A stretch of DNA of 64,000 nucleotides from Ruminococcus sp. YE282 (GCA_900101355.1 FMUV01000001.1:1-64000); one strand, 5' to 3'. Shown: positions 51,800-60,016, counted from the first letter of the stretch. Numbers and translations: made by a program. The notes: generated from the sequence alone by a model not told the origin.

Positions 51800-53008
51800 T
51801 TATTTGTCAGCGATTACTGCAATGCCCGGAAGAGTCTTGCCCTCAAGATATTCAAGAGAAGCGCCGCCACCTGTTGAGATGTGACTCATCTTGTCAGCAA
51901 AGCCAAGCTGAATAACAGCAGCTGCGCTGTCACCGCCGCCGATGATTGTTGTAGCGTCTGTATCTGCAAGAGCCTTTGCAACAGCAATTGTGCCCTTTGC
52001 AAGAGTTGGGTTTTCAAATACGCCCATAGGACCGTTCCAAACAACTGTCTTTGCGTTCTTTACAGCGTCTGCAAACAATTCCTGAGTCTTTGTGCCGATG
52101 TCAAGGCCTTCCATGTCTGCAGGAATGTTGTCAGCGTCAACAACCTTAACGTCAATCGGTGCGTCGATTGGGTCAGGGAAGCCTGCCGCAATAGTTGTGT
52201 CAACAGGGAGAAGGAGCTTTTTGCCGAGTTTCTCAGCTTTTGCCATCATTTCCTTGCAGTAGTCAATCTTTGTTTCGTCAACAAGTGAAAGACCTACTTC
52301 TTTGCCCTGAGCTTTGAGGAATGTATAAGCCATACCGCCGCCGATGATAAGTGTGTCGCACTTTTCAAGAAGGTTAGAGATAACGTTAAGCTTGTCTGCA
52401 ACCTTTGCGCCGCCGAGGATAGCAACAAACGGACGAACAGGATTTTCAACGGCATTGCCGAGGTAGTTGATTTCTTTCTGCATAAGGTAACCTACTGCGG
52501 TTTCCTTGATGTGGTCTGTAACACCTGCTGTTGAGCAGTGAGCACGGTGAGCAGAACCGAAAGCGTCCATAACGAAAATATCAGCAAGAGAAGCAAGCTC
52601 GCTTGAGAATGGCTCAAGGTTTTTTGTCTCTTCTTTTCTGAAACGAGTGTTCTGAAGAAGTACAACGTCGCCGTCTTTCATTTCGGCAACAGCCTTCTTA
52701 GCGTTTTCACCTACTACGTTGTCGTCATCGGCAAAAACAACGTCTTTGCCCAAAAGCTCTGAAAGTCTTGCTGCAACAGGAGCAAGTGAGAACTTTGCTT
52801 CCGGACCGTTCTTCGGCTTGCCGAGGTGTGAGCAGAGGATAACCTTGCCGCCGTCAGCAACAAGCTTCTTGATTGTCGGAAGAGCAGCTGTAATACGATT
52901 GTCGTTTGTGATAACGCCGTCCTTAAGAGGTACGTTGAAATCAACACGAACAAGCACTCTTTTGCCTTTTACATTAATGTCGTCAACTGTAACTTTGTTA
53001 AGTTTCAT
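51800..53008 (-). CDS. pgk: Phosphoglycerate kinase
   Basis: Pgk (402 aa) makes ATP from 1,3-bisphosphoglycerate. The N-terminal [35 protein letters not shown], the hinge helices, and the C-terminal [20 protein letters not shown] with [18 protein letters not shown] are the family landmarks. ATG 53008 has CGAAAGGATTGAACTTA upstream; the frame is open further up, but that part contains the promoter. A consensus-like promoter lies at 53072-53100. It heads the pgk-tpiA-gpmI operon; gap is not in the window. Confidence 0.97.
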   Translation of the reverse strand: MKLNKVTVDDINVKGKRVLVRVDFNVPLKDGVITNDNRITAALPTIKKLVADGGKVILCSHLGKPKNGPEAKFSLAPVAARLSELLGKDVVFADDDNVVGENAKKAVAEMKDGDVVLLQNTRFRKEETKNLEPFSSELASLADIFVMDAFGSAHRAHCSTAGVTDHIKETAVGYLMQKEINYLGNAVENPVRPFVAILGGAKVADKLNVISNLLEKCDTLIIGGGMAYTFLKAQGKEVGLSLVDETKIDYCKEMMAKAEKLGKKLLLPVDTTIAAGFPDPIDAPIDVKVVDADNIPADMEGLDIGTKTQELFADAVKNAKTVVWNGPMGVFENPTLAKGTIAVAKALADTDATTIIGGGDSAAAVIQLGFADKMSHISTGGGASLEYLEGKTLPGIAVIADK

Positions 53009-53071
53009 TAAGTTCAATCCTTTCGTCTTAGAAGAATATTGTAAAAATTTAGTATTTTCACATACAAAATT

Positions 53072-53100
53072 ATTATATATCAAAATATGTTTTTTATCAA
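53072..53100 (-). promoter_or_regulatory. Promoter of the pgk-tpiA-gpmI operon
   Basis: On the minus strand TTGATA (53095-53100), a spacer of exactly 17 bases and TATAAT (53072-53077). The leader to the pgk ATG would be about 58 bases. Confidence 0.75.
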
Positions 53101-53164
53101 TAGAAATCTGCAATTTTTTATGGATATGGGTTATATTACTAAAAGAGATAAAATCAAAAAATCG

Positions 53165-53680
53165 TTAATTATTTTCCGCTTCGCTCCACTTGTGGTTGTG
53201 AAGCTCGCCTTTGTTCAGCAATTCCGGATAATCCCATTGTCTGAGCACTTCATAAGCCGCAATTGCAACCGAATTTGAAAGGTTCAGACTGCGCGCTTCG
53301 TCTATCATCGGGATTCTCAGTGTGTTGTCGGGATGTTTTAGCAGCAGTTCTTCCGGCAAACCTTTGGTTTCTTTGCCAAACAAAAGATAGCAGTTGTCGG
53401 GAAATTCAACATCCGAATGGCGGTGAGTTCCTTTTGTTGAAAAAAAGAAATATTTTCCGCCCTTTGTTTTTTCAAAAAAATCATCAATGTTTTCATAATA
53501 TGTAATATCGAGAAAGTGCCAGTAATCAAGCCCCGCACGTTTTAGCTTTCTGTCGTCAATTGCAAATCCGAGCGGCTTAACAAGGTGAAGTCTGGCTCCG
53601 GTTGCCGCACATGTTCGTGCTATGTTTCCGGTGTTCTGCGGAATTTCGGGTTCAACAAGCACAAGATTGAGTTTTGCCAA
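53165..53680 (-). CDS. trmL: tRNA (cytidine/uridine-2'-O-)-methyltransferase TrmL
   Basis: A SPOUT methyltransferase (171 aa) that methylates the 2'-OH of the wobble base in certain leucine tRNAs. LNLVLVEPEIPQNTGNIAR, TCAATGARLHLVKPLGF, YLLFGKETKGLPEELL and IPMIDEARSLNLSNSVAIAA are the diagnostic SpoU-family motifs, including the knot region. Start TTG 53680 with GGAGTGATAAATC upstream. It is upstream of pgk on the same strand, with about 150 bases and the pgk promoter between. Confidence 0.93.
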   Translation of the reverse strand: MAKLNLVLVEPEIPQNTGNIARTCAATGARLHLVKPLGFAIDDRKLKRAGLDYWHFLDITYYENIDDFFEKTKGGKYFFFSTKGTHRHSDVEFPDNCYLLFGKETKGLPEELLLKHPDNTLRIPMIDEARSLNLSNSVAIAAYEVLRQWDYPELLNKGELHNHKWSEAENN

Positions 53681-53809
53681 GATTTATCACTCCGTTTTTA
53701 TTAAAATCTGTTTTATTATATTTTAATTCGCAAACAATAATAAAGCAAGATATTTTTCTTGTCAAGTAAACTGCCGTCAGTTCGGCAATATATTCAGGGA
53801 GATGAAAAA

Positions 53810-53992
53810 ATGACTGCAAATCCGATGGTTAATATGGTAAAGGGAGCAGCCATAGGTTTGGCTGCCGGCGTTGCCGTAGGTTATGTGGGCAAAAAGGCTG
53901 TTGATGATAATCCAAAGTTCAAAAAGAAAGCCAACAAGGCATATAAAACTTTTGAAAGCATTATGGATACGGCTCAGTATATGTTTAAGTAA
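53810..53992 (+). CDS. Small glycine-zipper-like protein
   Basis: A 60-residue protein, TANPMVNMVKGAAIGLAAGV then AVGYVGKKAVDDNPK, with a hydrophobic Gly/Ala-rich helix (about residues 9-27) like the YtxH or glycine-zipper proteins and a basic tail. It is probably membrane-associated. ATG 53810 has CAGGGAGATGAAAAA upstream; the frame extends 17 codons upstream, but there is no better start. Function unknown. Confidence 0.65.
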   Translation: MTANPMVNMVKGAAIGLAAGVAVGYVGKKAVDDNPKFKKKANKAYKTFESIMDTAQYMFK

Positions 53993-53997
53993 CAAAG

Positions 53998-54023
53998 ACG
54001 GCTGACGAATTTTCGTCAGCCGT
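53998..54023. terminator. Convergent terminator
   Basis: ACGGCTGACGAA and TTCGTCAGCCGT, with a 2-nt loop. It lies between the small glycine-zipper gene (plus) and the XRE regulator (minus). Confidence 0.8.
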
Positions 54024-54027
54024 TACT

Positions 54028-54405
54028 TTAAAAGTAATTTTTGGGTTCTGTGTTTGTAATATGTTCAATGAATTTTTCCCATTCGTCATCGGAGATATTG
54101 TTTTGCATTGCAGTTCTTATTGCTTTATGAACAATATTATTTTCGTTTATGTATGGCAATATATCACTGGGAACAGTAGGCGCAGATTTTGTCTTTGCGG
54201 CTAAGTCCATCATTTTGGCTTCTTCTTCGTCGCTTAATGCAAATGCATCAGAGAACTTTTTCAGAATATCACTGTTAGGTGCAGTGCGTGTTCCTCTTTC
54301 AATTCCGCTTATATATGAAGGAGATGCTGATATCATTCCTGACAGTTCCCGTATTGTAAAACCGTTCTTTTTTCTTTTTTCGTAAATATATTCTCCGAAT
54401 GTCAT
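54028..54405 (-). CDS. XRE-family transcriptional regulator
   Basis: A 125-residue DNA-binding protein. Residues 1-65 form a Cro/C1-type helix-turn-helix: TFGEYIYEKRKKNGFTIREL, SGMISASPSYISGIERGTRTAP, with a standard recognition helix. The C-terminal half (about 66-125) is helical, with SDILPYINENNIVHKAIRTA, and may form a dimer. It is an apparently stand-alone regulator. The 320 bases upstream hold a divergent RNA element. ATG with GAGGTATAATTT upstream. Confidence 0.85.
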   Translation of the reverse strand: MTFGEYIYEKRKKNGFTIRELSGMISASPSYISGIERGTRTAPNSDILKKFSDAFALSDEEEAKMMDLAAKTKSAPTVPSDILPYINENNIVHKAIRTAMQNNISDDEWEKFIEHITNTEPKNYF

Positions 54406-54529
54406 AAATTATACCTCTTTCTTTGGATTTATTGTCCAAAAATTATTATAACACTAATATAGTGGTTATGCAATACATTGTGTGTTACAAAAAGAAACAC
54501 ACAATTTTATAAAAAATATAATAAAATAG

Positions 54530-54535
54530 TATTAT
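54530..54535 (+). promoter_or_regulatory. Likely -10 box of the second leader RNA
   Basis: TATTAT ends 5 bases before the first base of the structured element. The -35 (TTTATA or TTATAA, about 54506-54512) is weak. Confidence 0.4.
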
Positions 54536-54540
54536 AAACT

Positions 54541-54703
54541 AAGTGCAAATGTTCACCGCCTCTGAGGCGGCGAGTGCACATCAGAATTTTATTGTGAATT
54601 ATAATCACGTATCGAAATTCTGAGGAGCTGATTCTTCTTTGTACTGCTTGCAATCAACCGCAGACTTTGTTTCTTGCAAGCAAAGCAGTGCATTGCTCCG
54701 ATT
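54541..54703 (+). ncRNA. Structured leader RNA, copy upstream of the ribbon-helix-helix gene
   Basis: The best-formed copy, 163 nt. Helices: GTGCA with TGCAC (54543-54547/54575-54579) enclosing CCGCC with GGCGG (54556-54560/54566-54570). CAGAATTT pairs with AAATTCTG (54582-54589/54615-54622). GGAGC pairs with GCTCC (54624-54628/54695-54699) around GCTTGC with GCAAGC (54646-54651/54676-54681). The single-stranded motif ATAATCAC precedes the second arm of helix two. It ends about 25 bases before the ATG at 54729. The 5' GTGCAAATGT and 3' TTGCTCCGATTAAA recur in the copies at 11724 and 58572. Confidence 0.75.
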
Positions 54704-54728
54704 AAAAAAAGTAGCACAGGAGTTCATT

Positions 54729-54911
54729 ATGAGAAAATTCAAAATTCCAAAGGTTCCCCAGTCCACAAGCAAAAGTATCAGATTTCCGAACGAAGTAATA
54801 GAAGAAGTCGAAAAGGCAATAGTAGGAACGGAATGTACATTCTCTGCATTTGTTGTGGAAGCGGTAAGAGTTGCGCTTGAAAATTTGTCGGAAGATGAGG
54901 AAGAGAATTGA
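54729..54911 (+). CDS. Ribbon-helix-helix DNA-binding protein
   Basis: A 60-residue protein, MRKFKIPKVPQSTSKSIRFP, followed by EVIEEVEKAIVGTECTFSAF and VVEAVRVALENL. This is the beta-strand, helix, helix pattern of the CopG/Arc/MetJ superfamily, with an acidic C-terminus. It likely binds DNA as a dimer. ATG 54729 with CAGGAG 7 bases upstream; the frame also opens earlier, inside the structured RNA. It is immediately downstream of that RNA. The target is unknown. Confidence 0.7.
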   Translation: MRKFKIPKVPQSTSKSIRFPNEVIEEVEKAIVGTECTFSAFVVEAVRVALENLSEDEEEN

Positions 54912-55120
54912 AAATTATCGAATATTTTATTAGATCATTTAAACATTATGCAACATAAATGTATTATATGGTGTGCCGAACTTTGTATCACGTATACTAA
55001 TTTGTTTATGCTTTAACTAAGATTTTTAGGCTCAGGCAAATTTGATTTTTATTTTACTACATATTAATATACCGTTCATACCGTTATAATGCATCAGTAT
55101 AATGTGTCAATGGTGAGAAT
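54912..55120. other. Gene-free stretch before the HTH pseudogene
   Basis: AT-rich sequence with no convincing reading frame. I see no strong hairpin, no repeat and no RNA gene. Confidence 0.4.
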
Positions 55121-55337
55121 GTGGTATCAAAGACAAGAATAGAGGAAGTTCGCATAAAAAGGGTGCAACTTAGCAAAGACTGCATTTGATTTAAATATGA
55201 ATCAAAATACTGTAAGTCGTTATGAAAGTGATACCCGACACGCTGATTATGCTGCTTTAATTGCCATTGCGGATTATTTTGATGTGTCAGTTGACTACAT
55301 TTTGAGAAGAACTGATAATCTTAAAACCAACAGATGA
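55121..55337 (+). pseudogene. Frameshifted XRE-family regulator
   Basis: The start VVSKTRIEEVRIKR is in one frame, and CNLAKTAFDLNMNQNTVSRY with ESDTRHADYAALIAIADYFD, SVDYILRRTD and LKTNR is in another. Together they make a typical 70-residue Cro/C1 helix-turn-helix protein with the SRYESG-like recognition motif. The frame changes near 55160, after a run of A and G. No start with a good ribosome binding site is visible for the second part. It is therefore probably broken, or there is a single-base sequence error. A terminator follows at 55383. Confidence 0.7.
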
Positions 55338-55382
55338 TGTTTAAAGATTAATAAATGATATTAATTTATCAATTGATGAAAA

Positions 55383-55407
55383 CGCTCGGTATTCCGGGCG
55401 TTTTTTA
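55383..55407 (+). terminator. Terminator after the HTH pseudogene
   Basis: CGCTCGG and CCGGGCG (one G-T), loop TATT, then TTTTTTATT. Confidence 0.75.
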
Positions 55408-55411
55408 TTAT

Positions 55412-55440
55412 GCAAAAATCCTCCCGACAATTCGGGAGGA
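55412..55440 (-). terminator. Terminator of the M23 peptidase gene
   Basis: On the minus strand TCCTCCCGA and TCGGGAGGA with loop ATTG, followed by TTTTTG. The arms are perfect. Confidence 0.85.
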
Positions 55441-55457
55441 TAAAACGTTAACAAATA

Positions 55458-56981
55458 TCAACTTACAAAATTGAGCGGGTCAACCTTTTCTCCATTTTCA
55501 ACAATTTCAAAGTGGAGGTGAGGTCCTGTCGAATTTCCGGTTGAGCCGACATATGCAATAGTATCTCCTTGTGCAACCGACTGACCTGTTGTTACAGCCA
55601 GTTCGCTTGCGTGACCGTAAATTGTCTGGTAGCCGTTGCCGTGGTCAATTATTACAAAGTTGCCGTAACCGCCGCCTGTGTTTCCCGCAAAGGTTACTGT
55701 TCCGCCGTCGGCAGCAATAATCGGTTGTCCGTATACGCCTCCGTCGGAAATATCAATTCCCCAATGCATTCTGCCCCAGCGCCACTCAAAGTTACTTGTG
55801 AGCGTGTGAGTATAGGGAAGAGGCCAAATAAATTGACCTGATGAAGAGCCCGAAGCGCTTGTGTCGGTAACACCGCCCTTTGAACCTTTAACGATTACTT
55901 CGTCCTTAGCCTCTTTTATTACCTTTGTATCGCTTACAACTGCATCGGTTTGTACGCCGTCAACAAATGTAGTTCTGATTGTTACCTGAGCTTCACCGTT
56001 TTCGCCCTCTGTCTTTACTTTTTCATAAGAAGCGTTTTCAGAGTCGTCATATTCTGTTTCAGTATCATAAGCAAGCTCAGTATTGTATACCATATCGGTT
56101 GAAAGTGAAATTGAGAATTTGCCGTCGGCTGCCGCCATAATGTCGTCAACACTCATAAGTTCGCTGTCGTTAAAGCTGCCCGCTTTAACCTCAACCTTAT
56201 TTGCAAATTCTGTTGTTGTTCCCTCGTCATAATCTGCACGATAGTCGGTCAAAACCTTATCAAGAGCAGACTTGAGCTCGTCAACATGACTTGTTGCGCC
56301 AATCAGCTTGTCATCAATATAAAGTCCCGCAAAACCTGAGTTTAACCTGATTTCAGGGTTGATAACGCTTTCCTGATAATTAAAGTTATTAGCCTCGTCA
56401 TCTGTTGCCATATAAGCATAGTTGTCAGAGAAAGCCTGCATTGCTTCAGGCTCCGTTTGACACTGGCTTGACTGAGTTGTTTGATTTTGTACAGCGTTTT
56501 GAACGCTGCCGTTCGGGTTATCAAGAGCACTTGCAACAGTAACACACGAAATCATAACCGTTGTAAGACAGGCAACGCCTGCAAGCACCGCTCTTCTTTT
56601 TAAAAGAGTATGTGTGCGATAGGTGTCATTTGGTGCGCTGTGTGCATATTTAGCGTTATTCTTGGCTACTATGCTTGTAATGGACTCTTTTGCAGAGCCG
56701 TTAAATTCACTGAATTTACCCTGTCTGTTTTCATTATAAATCTTGTCAAGGGCTGTGGTTGACATAACCTTTGGAGCTGTTCTCTTTACAGGACGGGATT
56801 TTGTTACAGGCTTTTTTGAATTGGATTTTGCGGACTGCTTATAAAGTTTTGCAGCTCTTTTTACAAAACGAACCGTCTTTTGAGCTGTGTTAAGCTCACC
56901 TTTACGCTTTGGCAGCTTTTTTGTGGTATGCAAATCTTCAATTTCATTAAAGCCGTCTATGCTAATGAATTTGGTTTTCAA
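55458..56981 (-). CDS. M23-family peptidoglycan endopeptidase with G5-like domain
   Basis: A 507-residue membrane-anchored peptidase. A basic N-terminal cytoplasmic region (about 1-125), one membrane helix (about 128-150) and a long extracellular part follow. The beta-rich segment (YEKVKTEGENGEAQVTIRTT, DAVVSDTKVIKEAKDEVIVK) resembles a G5 domain. The C-terminal M23 domain has RMHWGIDISDGGVYGQPI and TGPHLHFEIVENG, that is, the HxxxD and HxH zinc ligands. The start is TTG 56981 with GGAGAAATTAT upstream. A WalR-like site lies in its 5' region. Expected role: cutting crosslinks during growth. Confidence 0.9.
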   Translation of the reverse strand: MKTKFISIDGFNEIEDLHTTKKLPKRKGELNTAQKTVRFVKRAAKLYKQSAKSNSKKPVTKSRPVKRTAPKVMSTTALDKIYNENRQGKFSEFNGSAKESITSIVAKNNAKYAHSAPNDTYRTHTLLKRRAVLAGVACLTTVMISCVTVASALDNPNGSVQNAVQNQTTQSSQCQTEPEAMQAFSDNYAYMATDDEANNFNYQESVINPEIRLNSGFAGLYIDDKLIGATSHVDELKSALDKVLTDYRADYDEGTTTEFANKVEVKAGSFNDSELMSVDDIMAAADGKFSISLSTDMVYNTELAYDTETEYDDSENASYEKVKTEGENGEAQVTIRTTFVDGVQTDAVVSDTKVIKEAKDEVIVKGSKGGVTDTSASGSSSGQFIWPLPYTHTLTSNFEWRWGRMHWGIDISDGGVYGQPIIAADGGTVTFAGNTGGGYGNFVIIDHGNGYQTIYGHASELAVTTGQSVAQGDTIAYVGSTGNSTGPHLHFEIVENGEKVDPLNFVS

Positions 56982-57006
56982 AATAATTTCTCCTATCTCA
57001 TTAACC

Positions 57007-57065
57007 GTTACATTTTTGTAACAAAGACTATGGTATAATTATAACAAATTGTAACAAAATTTCAA
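57007..57065 (-). promoter_or_regulatory. Promoter and possible WalR box of the M23 peptidase gene
   Basis: On the minus strand TTGAAA (57060-57065), a 16-base spacer and TATAAT (57038-57043). Downstream of the start, TGTTAC, 5 A residues and TGTAAC (57007-57023) match the WalR consensus TGTWAH-N5-TGTWAH. Another TGTTAC/TGTTAT pair overlaps the promoter, but with a 4-base gap. Confidence 0.45.
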
Positions 57066-57150
57066 TAAGAGAAATAAATATCGTGATAATTGACAAAATA
57101 ATTAATACAAAAAGAGTGATACAAGCAATAGTATATAATATTTCTTCAAA

Positions 57151-57606
57151 TTAATTATACTTTAAGTTTTCAGCTTTGTAATCTTTCAACAAATTGTAAT
57201 ATTCTTTCAGAGCAATTTTTGCTCCCTCTTTGTCGTGTTCTTTATAATTTCCGCACTCAACGGCGGTTGTTCCGGGAATCTCTCCGTCGTGTTCAGAGCA
57301 CTTTTTAATTGTTCCTTTAATAAGTTCGAGTGCCTGTTCCTCAGTTAAATCTCTTACGAGAAAATAAAAACCGGTTCTGCATCCCATAGGACCAAAATAG
57401 ATTACGTTGTCGGCATATTTGCTGTTTCTTGCATATGTGGCAAAGAGGTGCTCAATTGTGTGCATAACGGGATTTGGCAAAAATGGGGGAGTGTTGGGCT
57501 TTATAAACCTCATATCATAGGTTGTAATATCTCCGTCAATTCTGGAAACATAAACGCCCGGATTAAGAGTATTGTGGTTGATTGTAAAACTTGCAATTTT
57601 CTTCAT
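57151..57606 (-). CDS. luxS: S-ribosylhomocysteine lyase
   Basis: LuxS (151 aa) cleaves S-ribosylhomocysteine to homocysteine and the precursor of autoinducer 2. The metal-binding HTIEHLFAT (about residues 49-57) supplies two His ligands, and the third, Cys, lies in the C-terminal TTAVECGNYKEHDKEGAK. The conserved GPMGCRTGFYFL is present. It is a little shorter than the 157 residues of other Firmicutes. ATG with GGAATGAGATTATT upstream. The upstream methylthioadenosine nucleosidase gene is not in the window. Confidence 0.96.
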   Translation of the reverse strand: MKKIASFTINHNTLNPGVYVSRIDGDITTYDMRFIKPNTPPFLPNPVMHTIEHLFATYARNSKYADNVIYFGPMGCRTGFYFLVRDLTEEQALELIKGTIKKCSEHDGEIPGTTAVECGNYKEHDKEGAKIALKEYYNLLKDYKAENLKYN

Positions 57607-57640
57607 AATAATCTCATTCCTTTAATATTATTTTTCGTTA

Positions 57641-58546
57641 TCAGTCATAGTCTGCAACGCTTGTGAAGCAGATATTCAAATCGACAGGACCGTCAATTCC
57701 GTCAACCGTTCCTGTGGCTGAGTATTGCCACATTGAAAACTCATAGTAGAATGTCGGTACATCGGCATATTCACAGTACCATATATCAAAATCAGCAAGT
57801 TGTGACAGATCATATTTAAAATACAGTTCACGGCTTGGTGAATAAATCATCGGTTTGTATCCGTAATCTTTGATTTTTTCGCAAAATGCCTTTGCGCATT
57901 GAGTAGCCTGGTTAGCAGAAACCGAGTCGGTTCTTGCATTGTCGTTTTTGATAATTTCCCAGTCAAAAGCGATTGGATAGTCAAGTTTTATGTCGCCGAG
58001 TATTTCCTTTACATATGAAGCCTCTTCAACTGCTTCATCATTGGTGGTCGCCTGAGAGAATAAGTATGCGCCAACCTTAAGCCCTGCCTTTTTTGCTCCG
58101 TTAAGATACTCAACGGCTCTTTCGTCAGTATAAAGCGGACCGTCGTTGCCGTAGCCTCTTCCGCCCAATCTTACCATTACAAAATCAATGCCGCTCTGTT
58201 TAACCTTGTCCCAGTCAATGTCGCCGCTGTAATAAGAGATGTCAATGCCCTCTTTTGAAGCAGGCTGTCCGTTTTCACTGTAATACTTAAAACTGTCGTC
58301 TGATGTGAAATTATTGTTATCCAGTTTGTTTAGAGGAACGCCATCAAGCTCGCTGATCCATATATCACCGAGGGAGCTGTCGTTAATATGTACTTTTGAA
58401 CCCGTGGTTTTAACTTTTGTATCGGTAGGTTCAACTGATTGCGATGAATCTGAATCCTGTGCCGAAGAATCGCTGCAACCGCAGCCGCTTAGCAAAACGC
58501 TCAGGGCAATAGTGCCGCCCAATAAAAGACATAACAATTTTTTCAT
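57641..58546 (-). CDS. GH25 lysozyme lipoprotein
   Basis: A 301-residue exported lysozyme. A signal peptide ends at the lipobox Cys (LSGCGCSD, about residue 22). After a Ser/Asp-rich linker, the GH25 (Chalaropsis-type) domain runs to the end: GIDISYYSGDIDWDKVKQSG, DFVMVRLGGRGYG, YLFSQATTNDEAVEEASYVK, and DYPIAFDWEIIKND with the catalytic Asp and Glu. The C-terminal SMWQYSATGTVDGIDGPVDL is typical. ATG 58546 with GGAATGGAG upstream. A structured RNA element precedes it. Confidence 0.93.
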   Translation of the reverse strand: MKKLLCLLLGGTIALSVLLSGCGCSDSSAQDSDSSQSVEPTDTKVKTTGSKVHINDSSLGDIWISELDGVPLNKLDNNNFTSDDSFKYYSENGQPASKEGIDISYYSGDIDWDKVKQSGIDFVMVRLGGRGYGNDGPLYTDERAVEYLNGAKKAGLKVGAYLFSQATTNDEAVEEASYVKEILGDIKLDYPIAFDWEIIKNDNARTDSVSANQATQCAKAFCEKIKDYGYKPMIYSPSRELYFKYDLSQLADFDIWYCEYADVPTFYYEFSMWQYSATGTVDGIDGPVDLNICFTSVADYD

Positions 58547-58571
58547 TTCAAATACTCCATTCCTAAATCAT

Positions 58572-58735
58572 TTAAATCGAAGCAAGCTCCGCTTTGCTTA
58601 CAGATAGCTGAGCTTGCAATCGATTTTAAACAGTGCAAAGAAGCTTTAACCCCTCGGAGTTTCACTGAGATTATAACTCCAAATGAAACTCTGATGCGTC
58701 ACCTGTTGCCTTATAAGCAGGGGACATTTGCACTT
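58572..58735 (-). ncRNA. Structured leader RNA, copy upstream of the GH25 lysozyme gene
   Basis: The minus-strand element starts AAGTGCAAATGT, as does the copy at 54541, and is 164 nt long. Helix two is GAGTTTCA (58684-58691) with TGAAACTC (58657-58664), a different sequence from the other copies but still paired. The single-stranded motif TTATAATCTCA and the 3' end GTAAGCAAAGCGG..TTGCTTCGATTTA recur. The outer 3' helix GGGGU with GCUUC pairs through wobble pairs. It ends about 25 bases before the lysozyme ATG. TTTACA-17-TATGCT upstream is a plausible promoter (58747-58775). Confidence 0.7.
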
Positions 58736-58746
58736 AAATCATAATG

Positions 58747-58775
58747 AGCATAACATATAATTAAAAATATGTAAA
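58747..58775 (-). promoter_or_regulatory. Promoter of the GH25 leader transcript
   Basis: On the minus strand TTTACA (58770-58775), a 17-base spacer and TATGCT (58747-58752). The predicted start is near 58740, at the edge of the structured element. Confidence 0.6.
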
Positions 58776-58796
58776 CAATGAATGTAAAAAACAGTA

Positions 58797-58825
58797 TTGA
58801 AAATATTGTACGAATTAAGTATAAT
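58797..58825 (+). promoter_or_regulatory. Promoter of the small 96-residue gene
   Basis: TTGAAA (58797-58802), 17-base spacer and TATAAT (58820-58825). It is divergent from the leader promoter of the GH25 gene. Confidence 0.7.
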
Positions 58826-58878
58826 ATATTTATATATTTTTATTTTTTCGACAGAATTTTCAAAGGGATGGTGATTGG

Positions 58879-59169
58879 GTGAAGAACTTTGGCGTGAGCG
58901 GTTACAAGAAAAAGTCAAAAGCGCAGCTTTTAAAAGCTATTGATGAGTGTCAGTCGCTCAGCCAGTTGTTTGCTCTGATTCAACACGAAAATATTGTTAT
59001 AAGAATGCATTCGCAAAGCGGCGCGTCAAACCTTACACCGCAAAAACTGACTCCGAATGAGATTATCAGCAAAAAAGATACTCCGCTTGAACGCCTCAAA
59101 GCGGAGGTCAGAAAATCTGTTGAAAACAGCGTTGAACGAAAAATAGGTTGTACTTTCAATGAAAAATAG
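58879..59169 (+). CDS. Small conserved-looking soluble protein
   Basis: A 96-residue protein, KNFGVSGYKKKSKAQLLKAI, DECQSLSQLFALIQHENIVI and a C-terminal helix (PLERLKAEVRKSVENSVERK). It has no signal peptide or membrane segment. Start GTG 58879 with GGGATGGTGATTGG upstream. It lies 14 bases before a lipoprotein gene, so the two are likely co-transcribed. I do not recognise a named family. Confidence 0.6.
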   Translation: MKNFGVSGYKKKSKAQLLKAIDECQSLSQLFALIQHENIVIRMHSQSGASNLTPQKLTPNEIISKKDTPLERLKAEVRKSVENSVERKIGCTFNEK

Positions 59170-59183
59170 GAGGGCTGTTTGTT

Positions 59184-59819
59184 ATGAAAAAGGCTAAACT
59201 TGTGCTTGTACTGCTTTTAGTTGTTTCTGCAATGTTCTTTACAAGTTGTACCGACATCAATATCAACATCGGCGAGTCAAAATCCGAAAGTTCCGATAAT
59301 TACACTTCTGGTAATTTTAAATACCAAGCCAAGGATGTTGATAAGATAAACATTGATTGGGCGGTCGGCAATGTTAATGTAAAGTCAAGCGATTCCGGAG
59401 AATTGTCGGTAAGTGAAGATAAGGATGACCTTACCGATCCCGAAAAACTGCATTGGTATATTGAGGATAAAACACTGAAAATTGAATTTAGTGAATCCGG
59501 ATTTAATTTTAAGCATATTTTTAAATCAAACAAGAATTTAACTGTTGAGGTTCCGTCAAATGCAGATATAGAAATAAGTACAGGTGTTGCAAATATAAAT
59601 ATTGATAAGGTTACGATGGAAAATGTTAAAATTGAAACGGGTACCGGCAATACTACTCTCGGCCTTGACAAAAGCAAGGGTGCCAAGTTGAAATTTTCAA
59701 CAGGTCTTGGAAAGCTTATTGCGGATGAATACACCAAAAGCGGAGATTATTATACCTTTGGCGGCGGAAGCTGCAATATTGAAGTTTCTTCGGGTATAGG
59801 AAACCTTGAAATAAATTAA
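59184..59819 (+). CDS. DUF4097-family lipoprotein
   Basis: A 211-residue lipoprotein. The signal peptide ends at FFTSC (Cys at about residue 22). The mature domain is a repetitive beta-solenoid: WAVGNVNVKSSDSGELSVSE, LTVEVPSNADIEISTGVANI, and KLKFSTGLGKL, ending IEVSSGIGNLEIN. This matches DUF4097, a putative adhesin fold. ATG 59184 with AGGAGGGC upstream. A terminator follows. Role unknown, cell-surface likely. Confidence 0.82.
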   Translation: MKKAKLVLVLLLVVSAMFFTSCTDININIGESKSESSDNYTSGNFKYQAKDVDKINIDWAVGNVNVKSSDSGELSVSEDKDDLTDPEKLHWYIEDKTLKIEFSESGFNFKHIFKSNKNLTVEVPSNADIEISTGVANINIDKVTMENVKIETGTGNTTLGLDKSKGAKLKFSTGLGKLIADEYTKSGDYYTFGGGSCNIEVSSGIGNLEIN

Positions 59820-59843
59820 CATAATAGATTAATAATAGCCTTG

Positions 59844-59900
59844 TTCCTGTTTGCAAATGCAAGTGTGCTCTGCGCCGAGTTTTTGCAGACAGGAATTTTT
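59844..59900 (+). terminator. Terminator of the DUF4097 lipoprotein gene
   Basis: TTCCTGTTTGCAAA pairs with TTTGCAGACAGGAA, with a long loop, then TTTTT. Confidence 0.8.
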
Positions 59901-59924
59901 CATTTGCACAATAATATGAATACA

Positions 59925-59957
59925 GCAAGTTTTTTGGCTTAGTATCAAAAAACTTGC
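59925..59957. repeat. Perfect 12-bp inverted repeat
   Basis: GCAAGTTTTTTG (59925-59936) and CAAAAAACTTGC (59946-59957) with a 9-nt spacer. It lies about 25 bases upstream of the next gene's -10 (TATAAT, about 59982). There is no U-run after it, so it is more like an operator than a terminator. Confidence 0.6.
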
Positions 59958-60016
59958 AAATTTGGTGTTTGATGTGCTATGATATAATGTAATATATTGT
60001 TTAAGGAGAATTAAAA

